Source: Sphingobacterium mizutaii (GTDB taxonomy: Bacteria; Bacteroidota; Bacteroidia; Sphingobacteriales; Sphingobacteriaceae). From it: a stretch of DNA of 64,000 bases. The notes beneath the pieces are model-generated. The model made no database searches and had not been told where the DNA came from. It saw only the letters and a program-made list of their open reading frames with translations. Location: the NCBI RefSeq assembly GCF_900187125.1, contig NZ_LT906468.1:2480001-2544000 (forward strand), read 5' to 3'. Below are positions 7,399 through 13,790 of this stretch, one piece after another. Made by a program: the position numbers and the translations under genes. Numbering within the stretch: the stretch's first letter is position 1; every line of letters starts with the position of its first letter.

Positions 7399-7437
7399 GA
7401 GATGTGAGATAAGAGATATGAGATGTGAGATGTGAGA
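7399..7437 (+). repeat. heptamer array (GATNNGA)n
   Basis: Five consecutive heptamers from 7401: GATGTGA, GATAAGA, GATATGA, GATGTGA, GATGTGA. It begins immediately behind the TauE-family stop codon. The same heptamers recur behind clpB and lysA near 46.4-46.6 kb, with the same strand orientation relative to the gene they follow. Confidence 0.85.
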
Positions 7438-7482
7438 CCTGTTCAAAGCGTAAAAACAAGTAAAGGGACTATATTAATGCGC

Positions 7483-7800
7483 CCATGCCTGACATATTGA
7501 GGTACGAAAAATCTCGGAACCATGCCTTTTATTGTCCCCAAGACTGTCATGTTGAGGTACGAAACATCTCGGAACCAGGCCTTTTATTGTCCCCATGCCT
7601 GACATATTGAGGTACGAAACATCTCGGAACTATGCCTTTTTATTGTCCCCAAGACTGTCATGTTGAGGTACGAAACATCTAGGAACCATGCCTTTTATTG
7701 TCCCCAAGACTGTCATGTTGAGGTACGAAACATCTCGGAACCAGGCCTTTTATTGTCCCCATGCCTGACATATTGAGGTACGAAACATCTCGGAACTATT
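7483..7800. repeat. six tandem copies of a 55-56 bp repeat
   Basis: The core GAGGTACGAAACATCTCGG recurs at 7499, 7554, 7609, 7665, 7720 and 7775, a period of 55 or 56 bp. Copies come in two sub-types that differ in the eight or so bases before the core (CATGCCTGACATATT or CAAGACTGTCATGTT) and are ordered 1-2-1-2-2-1. The spacers are conserved too (GCCTTTTATTGTCCCC), so this is a tandem array rather than a CRISPR. A diverged reverse-oriented copy is at 57031-57066. Confidence 0.9.
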
Positions 7801-7824
7801 GATAATTAGAATATAAAAAAAATT

Positions 7825-7914
7825 GTATTGGCGTACAGGTCCTGCACCTTCGGTGCAGAATGACAAAATGTAGTGGACATTGCCGTACAGATTCTTCACT
7901 AATCGTTCAGAATC
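7825..7914 (+). repeat. dispersed element B, copy 1
   Basis: About 90 bp beginning TATTGGCGTACAG and ending ATCGTTCAGAAT. It contains a small palindrome (CTGCACC/GGTGCAG) and shares most positions with the copies at 9428-9526 and 56816-57016. Function unknown; I see no encoded protein. Confidence 0.85.
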
Positions 7915-7936
7915 AAAATAAAAAAAATTCCCTTAA

Positions 7937-8056
7937 TCCCTTTATTCCTGGTTCAATCCCAGATCTTGGTCCATCCTCTCATCCCTTTAATCCTGGTTCA
8001 ATCCCAGATCTTGGTCTTTCCTCTTATCCCATTAATCCTGGTTCAAAAAAAAGACA
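7937..8056 (-). repeat. 45-bp tandem repeat C, three units
   Basis: CCTGGTTCAATCCCAGATCTTGG recurs with a period of exactly 45 bp (CCTGG at 7947, 7992, 8037), the third unit being partial. On the minus strand it is the same sequence (GAACCAGGAT, GAGGATGGACCAAGAT) found at 20263-20350 and 56535-56740. Because 45 is a multiple of three, the + strand is open as a repeating peptide with NPGSIPDLG, which I treat as a consequence of the period and not as a gene. Confidence 0.85.
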
Positions 8057-8096
8057 CTAGAACGGTCTAATGTCTTATGTCTTATGTCTAAAAACC

Positions 8097-8124
8097 AAAA
8101 GGGAGTCTTAAATGACTCCCTTTT
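8097..8124 (-). terminator. terminator of the OmpA-family gene
   Basis: Perfect 11-bp stem AAAAGGGAGTC/GACTCCCTTTT with a 6-nt loop nine bases beyond the stop of the minus-strand gene. Just beyond it lie three ATGTCTT-type heptamers (8080-8092) of the kind seen near 46.55 kb. Confidence 0.8.
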
Positions 8125-8132
8125 AGTTTTTA

Positions 8133-9026
8133 TTAGAACGATGTTGTATCCACCGGAACTTCTGAATTTTCGGTTTCAGGAGCCTTATCGATCAACTCCA
8201 TAAACTGATCCAGTTTAGGGGTAATGATAATTTGTGTCCTACGGTTTTTAGATTTACCGTCTGCACTGGCATTGCTGGCAACAGGGTTATATTCACCTCG
8301 TCCACCTGCAGTCAAGCGCTTAGGATCAACTCCATAGGTATTCTGTAAAGCTTGAACGACGGATGATGCTCTCAATGTACTTAAATCCCAGTTATTACGG
8401 ATATTAGGTTTTGAGATTGGGTCTGTATCGGTATTACCTTCGATCAGCACGTCATAATCTTTGTAATCTTGGATGATCTTGGCGATTTTCGACAAGGTTT
8501 CACCAGCACGATCTGAGATTTCATAGCTTCCTGATTTATATAGCATATTATCAGACAATGAAATATAAACCACACCCTTTAATACTTGAACATCCACGTC
8601 GTTCATTTCTTCACGACTCAAAGAACGTGTCAAGTTGTTTGTCAACACCATATTAAGTGAATCACTTTTTTGCTTGGTGTTTACTAAATGTTGAATGTAT
8701 TTGTTGGAAGCATTGATTTCATCCACCAATTTGGAAATATTGACATTCCCCTGGGTATTTTGGTTAATACTATTGTCCAATGTTCCTTGTAATTTAGCTA
8801 AGGCCTCTCTTAAGCCCGCATTGTTCTTGCGTTCTTGCTCAAGTTGCTCCTCTAAGCTCTTCACTCTGGTTTTACTTTCTGCAAGGTCTAACTGACTCTG
8901 ATTATATTTATCACCCAGTTCCTTATATTGAGCTTCTAAAGCTCGGTGGGTCTTCTTGCTTACGCCACATGAAGTGATAAACAAGGCTGACACCAACAGT
9001 AATGGTACGCTAATTCTTTTAATCAT
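8133..9026 (-). CDS. OmpA-family peptidoglycan-binding lipoprotein
   Basis: A 297-residue outer-membrane lipoprotein. The signal peptide ends in a lipobox (LFITSC, Cys20). Residues about 30-110 form a coiled coil with heptad spacing (QLDLAESKTRVKSLEEQLEQ). The C-terminal OmpA domain spans about 145-270 and has the peptidoglycan (diaminopimelate)-binding pattern: Asp in EGNTDTDPI, then NNWDLSTLRASSVV, and finally KNRRTQIIITP. The coiled coil would hold the OmpA domain away from the outer membrane, and the protein probably tethers the outer membrane to the wall. It is a single-gene unit with its own terminator, and no beta-barrel is present. Confidence 0.9.
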   Translation of the reverse strand: MIKRISVPLLLVSALFITSCGVSKKTHRALEAQYKELGDKYNQSQLDLAESKTRVKSLEEQLEQERKNNAGLREALAKLQGTLDNSINQNTQGNVNISKLVDEINASNKYIQHLVNTKQKSDSLNMVLTNNLTRSLSREEMNDVDVQVLKGVVYISLSDNMLYKSGSYEISDRAGETLSKIAKIIQDYKDYDVLIEGNTDTDPISKPNIRNNWDLSTLRASSVVQALQNTYGVDPKRLTAGGRGEYNPVASNASADGKSKNRRTQIIITPKLDQFMELIDKAPETENSEVPVDTTSF

Positions 9027-9320
9027 AACGCTTGATTTTATTTGTATTCTTATAATGTTACGCTACTGTTAAGCAAAAGGAATGCCTTTTATGCACAATT
9101 AGCGCAATGCCAAAACATATTTTCTAAATAATCCCCTATTTTAGCTATCTAAGCAGCGATTATTTAAAAATATTTTATTTTAAATTTAAGCTCTTTCCTT
9201 TAAATAAACCAAGAACAATTCTCATTATTTTATCATAATTCAATAAAATCTATATCCTTTTTAATATTAATACCTAGGAAAGGAAAAAATCAATCCATAA
9301 TATAGAATCTGAACATTGAG
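9027..9320. other. AT-rich intergenic stretch without visible features
   Basis: The upstream region of the OmpA-family gene. It is AT-rich and has no open frame with coding character, no strong hairpin and no repeat that I can match elsewhere in the window. I could not find a TAnnTTTG element for the lipoprotein gene. Confidence 0.5.
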
Positions 9321-9357
9321 GGGCATCTCGGCTTCGATCGTTAACCGTCGAGATGGC
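9321..9357. repeat. hairpin element E, diverged copy
   Basis: GGCATCTCG and CGAGATGG flank a short centre, giving a degenerate stem. The same CATCTCGGC/GCCGAGATG hairpin is better preserved at 10256-10297 and 20364-20410. Confidence 0.6.
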
Positions 9358-9427
9358 AAACATTTTCTTTGTTTCTTTTTAGTGTCAACCTGACGCAGGA
9401 AGGTTCTCGGACCATACAAACAAAGAT

Positions 9428-9526
9428 TGCATTGGCGTACAGTTCCTGTACCTCCGGTACAGAATGACAAAATGTAGTGGACATTGTAGTACAGATTCTT
9501 CACTCATCGTTCAGAATTGGATATTC
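9428..9526 (+). repeat. dispersed element B, copy 2
   Basis: Begins ATTGGCGTACAG and runs through AGAATGACAAAATGTAGTGG to ATCGTTCAGAATTGG, nearly identical over about 85 bp to the copy at 7825-7914. The inner palindrome is CTGTACC/GGTACAG here, changed on both sides relative to copy 1, so the pairing is kept. Confidence 0.85.
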
Positions 9527-9554
9527 CAGAGAGGGATTTTTAGAAAAATATTTC

Positions 9555-9620
9555 ACCCACGCTGTGGGTTATCCGTCAAGCGGTTTGATTCTCTACAAAG
9601 ATTCCACCCCCACTGGGGGT
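9555..9620. repeat. two C-rich/G-rich mini-hairpins (element H type)
   Basis: ACCCAC/GTGGGT (9555-9569) and ACCCCC/GGGGGT (9606-9620), each preceded by TTTC or TTCC and followed by a T-rich connector. They resemble REP-type palindromes and match in layout the hairpins at 10302-10330 and 57139-57293. No REP-associated transposase gene is in the window. Confidence 0.55.
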
Positions 9621-10116
9621 TGCCTATCCATGCAATCAGCATCCTTCCGAAGGAAGTCCTTTAGCCCCCGGCTCATTTCCTTGGCGGAAAAATGGATAGA
9701 ATGCCGATGCCCTGCGCGATAGGATTGGCCTTGGAATGCTTTCATAAGATCATCCCATCAAAAGGGATGATCTATTGAAAGATATTCCCGACAACAAGGC
9801 ATTCCATCCATGTGCGGGAGCCAGTGCGAAAAGCCACCTTAAATGAGCCGAAGCGTTTACGGATTCGAGTTGTTTTTTTGGTATCCGTGAGCTCCTTCGT
9901 CGGTTTGGTTAATTTGCGCTTCAAAAGTAACGAAGAATTGTTGGCATCTGGACTCCGCTCGAGGTTCACACCTATAAATGATTGCATGTTGGCCAAGATA
10001 TTGTCTAGCATGCACCTATACTGTAGGGCGAATTGAATTCGGCCGCCAGCTCCATGAATTATTTTTGAATTCGTTATTTTTTCCGCCAACCTACAGGTCC
10101 GCAATTTTTAAAGATC
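9621..10116. other. unassigned region with overlapping open frames on both strands
   Basis: Open frames of 110 codons (minus, 9772-10104) and 74 codons (plus, 9812-10036) overlap almost completely. Neither has a recognisable domain, a promoter or a believable start context, and the compositions (Ser-, Arg- and Thr-rich) look like translation of non-coding DNA. A nested inverted repeat lies at 9733-9805: GATCATCCC/GGGATGATC (9748-9756 with 9764-9772) inside GGAATGC/GCATTCC. Bases 10022-10052 resemble a cloning-vector polylinker in my memory (see findings). I do not call a gene here. Confidence 0.45.
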
Positions 10117-10142
10117 ACGGGCTTATGCAATAAGCCCCTACA
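10117..10142. repeat. palindromic element G
   Basis: GGGCTTATGCAATAAGCCC, an almost perfect palindrome flanked by CTACAAA. The same element is at 57448-57474, and a variant with GGGCGTATCGCATACGCCC occurs twice at 56660-56803. The layout is that of REP-like sequences. Confidence 0.8.
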
Positions 10143-10255
10143 AAACCGGCCGATATTCAATTAAACAATAATACCTGATTTGTCCCCCAGAACGTAGATC
10201 TGGGATGGAGTGACTCCCCCCTCGACTCCGCTGTACATTTAGGGTACCATAGATG

Positions 10256-10297
10256 GTCATCTCGGCTGTTATCGAAGCCGAGATGACGCTCGATGAG
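10256..10297. repeat. hairpin element E
   Basis: Perfect 12-bp stem GTCATCTCGGCT/AGCCGAGATGAC (10256-10267 with 10276-10287) with loop GTTATCGA, followed by CGCTCGATGAGC. The copy at 20364-20410 shares the GGTTATCGA loop and the CACTCGATG tail. Confidence 0.8.
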
Positions 10298-10301
10298 CTT
10301 A

Positions 10302-10330
10302 CTGCCCTAGATAGGCAGAATTATTTTAGC
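10302..10330. repeat. hairpin element H
   Basis: Hairpin CTGCC/GGCAG followed by AATTATTTTAGC. The same tail follows a CATCCCC/GGGGATG hairpin at 57139-57175 and appears reversed next to GAACCCC/GGGGTTC at 57256-57293, so the tail is conserved while the hairpin sequence drifts in both arms. Confidence 0.65.
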
Positions 10331-10363
10331 TTAATTAGCCTATATCCTAACCTTATTCGAGGC

Positions 10364-10442
10364 TTATTCGAGGCATGTTCGGGAAGGGGTTTGCTAGAAT
10401 TCTATCCATTTTGCGAGATTTCGGAATATGTCTCGAATAAAG
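10364..10442. repeat. hairpin element F, diverged copy
   Basis: TTATTCGAGGCATGTTC and GGAATATGTCTCGAATAA form imperfect arms about 40 bp apart. A perfect version with a 12-nt loop is at 63062-63107. Confidence 0.6.
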
Positions 10443-10456
10443 TCAAATTAGCCTAA

Positions 10457-10521
10457 AAGAAAAAAGGATTGAAATCGGGGAGATTTCAATCCTTAACTAA
10501 CCAATTATTAACCTAAATTAT
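10457..10521 (-). ncRNA. predicted small RNA, copy 3 of a family
   Basis: On the minus strand: CATAATTTAGGTTAATAATTGG (10512-10521 side) leading into a perfect 13-bp stem (10464-10476 with 10482-10494) with loop TCCCC and a T-rich 3' end. The unstructured part matches the copy at 1629-1698 almost base for base, whereas the stem is different, so pairing rather than sequence is conserved. The -7 element seen at the other copies is not preserved; TATAAGAT near 10529-10536 is the nearest candidate, so expression is less certain. Confidence 0.45.
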
Positions 10522-10629
10522 GAATACTATCTTATACTCAAAACCTGTGCCAAAAATCAAAGGCAATTATTTTTTTGTTCAATTTGCCTTGGAAAGCCTA
10601 AATACCGATCATTAATGATAATTTTGTCC

Positions 10630-11940
10630 ATGCAACATTTGAACACCTATCTGAAAAATCTGAACATTGAAGCACTAAATCCTATGCAGGAAGAGGTACT
10701 GAAAGAGTTCAGCAATACCCGCGACCTTGTCTTGTTATCACCTACCGGATCCGGTAAAACACTAGCATTTAGCTTGTTATTGTTCAAATTATTGGGCGAC
10801 AACATCAGCAAGGGTACCAAAGCCATGATCGTGGTCCCTACTCGCGAACTGGCCTTACAGATCGAATCGGTCATTAAGCAAATGAACAGTGCTATCAATG
10901 TTGCTTTATTATACGGCGGAAATAACAGCCAGCTGGAAAAAGATAAATTAAAACAAGAACCTGCCCTGATCATTGGTACTCCTGGAAGGATCATCTACCA
11001 TATCGATCGGGTTCCAACATTATTGGAAGGTTGCCATACGCTGGTATTGGATGAATTTGATAAATCATTGGAATTAGGTTTCCAAGACCAATTAAGTTAT
11101 ATCGTCAGGGCTTGTAGAGATGTGAAGCATAAGATCTTGACTTCAGCCACCGATATGGCCGAGATCCCGGCTTTTTTGGAACTGAATGATCCTATCAAAT
11201 TAGATTATGTTGACAACCATGGTCTAAGACCTGACCTGACCTATTACAAGGTCCTGAGCAGTTCTAAATTAAAACTAGAGTCTTTGTTCAAATTACTATG
11301 TAAGATCGGTGATGAAAGGGTTTTGGTTTTCTGTAACCATAGGGAGGCCGTAGACAATATATCCGAGATTTTAGAAGGAAAAGGAATCGAGAGCATTCCT
11401 TATCATGGTGGCCTGGAACAATTTATCCGTGAATTGACCATCATCAAAATCAAGAACGGTAGCCAGAATATTTTGGTAACCACGGATTTGGCAGCTAGAG
11501 GTTTGGATATCCCTGAAATGAACCATGTGGTCCATTATCAATTCCCTTATAAGGAGGATGAATTTATCCATAGAAATGGACGTGCCGGAAGGAATGGACA
11601 AAAAGGCTATGTATATGGTATCTTGACCGATGAGGATCGCGCTGCCCATTATTTAGAGGGTGCAGAGACCCTAGAACTGGATGGCTTCTATCCTATTCCT
11701 GAAGAACCCGAATTTAAGACTTTAAGGATCAATGCCGGAAAGAAACAGAAGGTCAACAAGATTGATATCGTGGGTTATATCCTGAACTTACCCGAGATCT
11801 CTAAGGATGATCTAGGCTTGATCGTGGTGAAACCACATGATTCTTATGTCGCTATTCGTTCGGACGTTGCCAATAAGGTTGTCAAAAACGGAACAAACGG
11901 TAAGATCAAGGGTCAAAAAGTTAGGATCAACCTAATTTAA
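10630..11940 (+). CDS. DEAD-box RNA helicase, DbpA-like
   Basis: A 436-residue ATP-dependent RNA helicase, probably acting in ribosome assembly or mRNA turnover. The helicase core has motif I SPTGSGKT (about residues 37-44), Ia PTRELALQ, Ib GTPGRI, motif III SAT and the second-domain motifs TDLAARGLDIP and HRNGRAGRNG. Motif II reads DEFD, not DEAD, followed by KSLELGF. The C-terminal 65 residues (VNKIDIVGYI to the end) look like the small DbpA-type RNA-binding domain. An ATG at 10615 would add MIILS, but the start at 10630 (MQHLNTYL) fits the Q-motif spacing better. The 3' end overlaps the convergent coaD by 9 nt. Confidence 0.9.
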   Translation: MQHLNTYLKNLNIEALNPMQEEVLKEFSNTRDLVLLSPTGSGKTLAFSLLLFKLLGDNISKGTKAMIVVPTRELALQIESVIKQMNSAINVALLYGGNNSQLEKDKLKQEPALIIGTPGRIIYHIDRVPTLLEGCHTLVLDEFDKSLELGFQDQLSYIVRACRDVKHKILTSATDMAEIPAFLELNDPIKLDYVDNHGLRPDLTYYKVLSSSKLKLESLFKLLCKIGDERVLVFCNHREAVDNISEILEGKGIESIPYHGGLEQFIRELTIIKIKNGSQNILVTTDLAARGLDIPEMNHVVHYQFPYKEDEFIHRNGRAGRNGQKGYVYGILTDEDRAAHYLEGAETLELDGFYPIPEEPEFKTLRINAGKKQKVNKIDIVGYILNLPEISKDDLGLIVVKPHDSYVAIRSDVANKVVKNGTNGKIKGQKVRINLI

Positions 11941-12405
11941 TCGCTTGATATACTGTAGGATTACAGCAGGGACAAGATGACTGATGTCGCCATTGTTTTT
12001 CCAGATATCACGAACGATAGTAGAAGAAATATGAGCCTCTCCGCTCCTGCTTACCAAGAAGTAAGTTTCGATCTGAGGGGCTAATAAAAGATTGTTCTGT
12101 GCAATGATATTTTCATAATCTAGGTCGGTTCCATTGCGCAGTCCCCTTAAAATAAAATCAGCTCCGATAGACTCACAATAATCGACAGTCAATCCATTAT
12201 AGAATCCCACTTCCACTTGCTCATTATCCTTGTAAAGCTCAGAAATGGAAGATTTTCGGCTTTCCACATCCATCATCCCTACTTTTGAGCTATTAACGCC
12301 AATAGCAATGTATATTTTATCAAAAAGAGGTAAAGCCCTTTTAATCAAATCTTGATGAGCAATGGTGAAAGGATCAAAAGATCCTGGAAAGACAGCTATT
12401 TTCAT
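11932..12405 (-). CDS. coaD: phosphopantetheine adenylyltransferase
   Basis: Transfers AMP from ATP to 4'-phosphopantetheine, the penultimate step of coenzyme A synthesis. The 157-residue protein is a nucleotidyltransferase with the signature GSFDPFTIAH (residues 8-17), the RGLRNGTDLDYE stretch (88-99) and ISSTIVRD (126-133). It is the last gene of a minus-strand unit DUF3822-rsmD-coaD, separated from rsmD by only two bases. This gene order is typical of the phylum. Confidence 0.97.
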   Translation of the reverse strand: MKIAVFPGSFDPFTIAHQDLIKRALPLFDKIYIAIGVNSSKVGMMDVESRKSSISELYKDNEQVEVGFYNGLTVDYCESIGADFILRGLRNGTDLDYENIIAQNNLLLAPQIETYFLVSRSGEAHISSTIVRDIWKNNGDISHLVPAVILQYIKRLN

Positions 12406-12407
12406 AA

Positions 12408-12941
12408 TTATTTAGAATAAAAGCTAAATGAGGAATTCCCATATTGTCGGGTTTCGACAAAATTGGGGTGATCGATCATTTTGCGGTTACTAGGATGTTC
12501 GACTATTAGAAGCCCACCCTCATTTAACAGGTTATTTTCAAGAACCATGGAAGCCAACATTGGCAATTGCCCTAAATCATAAGGAGGATCGGCAAAAATC
12601 AAGTCGTAGCTTTCCTTATCCGATTTGATAAACTTAAAAACATCGGCCTTTCTCGCTTTAATTTGGGAAAGATCTAATTTTTTTGCAGTCTCCGTAATAT
12701 ATAGAACACATTTTCCATGCAAGTCTACAGCATTTACTTTATTGACCCCACGCGATGCCAACTCAAAAGATATATTTCCTGTTCCAGCAAATAAATCTAA
12801 GCACTCCAGTCCATCAAAATCGATGCGATTGTTCAAGATATTGAACAGGGCTTCTTTAGCAATATCTGTGGTCGGTCTTACAGGCAGGTTCTGGGGAGGG
12901 TTAAGCCTCAATCCAGCAGCCTTTCCTCCAATTATTCGCAT
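12408..12941 (-). CDS. rsmD: 16S rRNA (guanine966-N2)-methyltransferase RsmD
   Basis: A 177-residue SAM-dependent methyltransferase that modifies G966 of 16S rRNA in the 30S subunit. The N-terminal RIIGGKAAGLRL is the family signature, motif I is LDLFAGTG (48-55), and the catalytic N-methylase motif is DPPY (118-121), preceded by LIFA. The start overlaps the end of the DUF3822 gene by 10 nt, indicating translational coupling, and coaD follows after two bases. Confidence 0.95.
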   Translation of the reverse strand: MRIIGGKAAGLRLNPPQNLPVRPTTDIAKEALFNILNNRIDFDGLECLDLFAGTGNISFELASRGVNKVNAVDLHGKCVLYITETAKKLDLSQIKARKADVFKFIKSDKESYDLIFADPPYDLGQLPMLASMVLENNLLNEGGLLIVEHPSNRKMIDHPNFVETRQYGNSSFSFYSK

Positions 12942-13717
12942 GTAGGTAAATCTATTAAGTAACTTCTGTTATAATCTTCCGATTCGTCATCTAAGGAAAC
13001 TGCCGGTTTACTTGCCGAAATTTCAATCAGCTCGTCGGAGTAGGTTCTCAGTTTCTGGATAAAAGATTGATCTGCATTGATTGCCGAGTACAAGACTTTA
13101 TTCACCTTTCCATCAATAGCAAAGTTTTCGAAGATGTTTAAGATAAAATAACTTAGGTCATCATCGCTAACAATTTCAAAAGTATTGTAGAACTTAAACT
13201 GACCATTGATAAACAGGTAAATATCAGTGGAGTTATCATCAAAAACTACACCTAATACATGTCCTTTTAAAGGAATGAATGGTCTAGCTTGAATCAGGTT
13301 GAGCTTAAACTCAGGAACAAATTTAGCCTCTGGAAAAAGAGTTTTCCAACGGTGTTGCAATAGCACATCTGATTGGTAAAAAGCCTTGATTTGTAAGAAA
13401 TCGATGGAAGTGCTGTTCATTTCCTGAGCAGGATTCTCCATAAATTCCTGATATTTCTCTAGATCGACCTCCTGATAAAGATCATCAGGGACAAAAGTCA
13501 GATTATGGCTTGGGATACTGACATAAACATGCTGAAAAGGTAAGCTCAATAATTTGAGGGCCTCCTCAGAAGGATTATGGCTTTCAAAGTTCATGTACAC
13601 TAAAAGTTGATTGTCTTGATCTAAAACATAGAGTTTATCATATTGATAATTTGCTTTAACGATCAGGGTGTATTGCGTTATATAATGAATATGAAATTGT
13701 TTTGAAGTATAATTCAT
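12932..13717 (-). CDS. DUF3822 family protein
   Basis: A 261-residue protein of the Bacteroidota family DUF3822, usually placed before rsmD and coaD as here. The predicted fold is ASKHA-like: beta-strands with LYVLDQDNQLLVYMNF and a later LGVVFDDNSTDIYLFINGQFKFYNTF, which look like two repeated ribonuclease H-type halves. I see no catalytic residue that can be argued. The role is unknown; its strict association with rsmD and coaD is the only clue. The frame continues to a TTG at 13741, but the ATG at 13717 is a far better start. Confidence 0.8.
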   Translation of the reverse strand: MNYTSKQFHIHYITQYTLIVKANYQYDKLYVLDQDNQLLVYMNFESHNPSEEALKLLSLPFQHVYVSIPSHNLTFVPDDLYQEVDLEKYQEFMENPAQEMNSTSIDFLQIKAFYQSDVLLQHRWKTLFPEAKFVPEFKLNLIQARPFIPLKGHVLGVVFDDNSTDIYLFINGQFKFYNTFEIVSDDDLSYFILNIFENFAIDGKVNKVLYSAINADQSFIQKLRTYSDELIEISASKPAVSLDDESEDYNRSYLIDLPTCE

Positions 13718-13756
13718 TCTTTGCAGATGGTATAAACACAAAATTAGTTTTTAAAA

Positions 13757-13786
13757 TTGGATTGACCAACCTTTTGGATAACTTTG
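13757..13786 (+). promoter_or_regulatory. promoter of the RecD-like helicase gene
   Basis: TTG (13757-13759), 19-nt spacer, TAACTTTG (13779-13786). The -7 element ends four bases before the GTG start codon, so the mRNA would be leaderless or nearly so. Confidence 0.6.
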
Positions 13787-13790
13787 GGTT

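Noticed and set aside
7483..7800. Regular 55-bp repeats as a CRISPR array
   Set aside because: The spacers between cores are also conserved, cores fall into two sub-types, and no cas gene is present. It is a tandem array.
7860..8060. A 66-codon frame with repeated NPGSIPDLG peptides
   Set aside because: It is only open because the DNA repeat has a 45-bp period. It starts inside element B and has no promoter.
9464..9722. Small open frames of 66 and 81 codons over element B and the H hairpins
   Set aside because: They run across repeats that occur elsewhere without an open frame and contain no recognisable domain.
10117..10142. A transposon end or attachment site at the G palindromes
   Set aside because: There is no integrase or transposase gene and no target duplication that I could see. 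The REP-like explanation is simpler.
10253..10456. A 67-codon frame over E, H and F elements
   Set aside because: It is composed of repeat DNA on both sides, and the sequence changes between copies do not look like codon changes.
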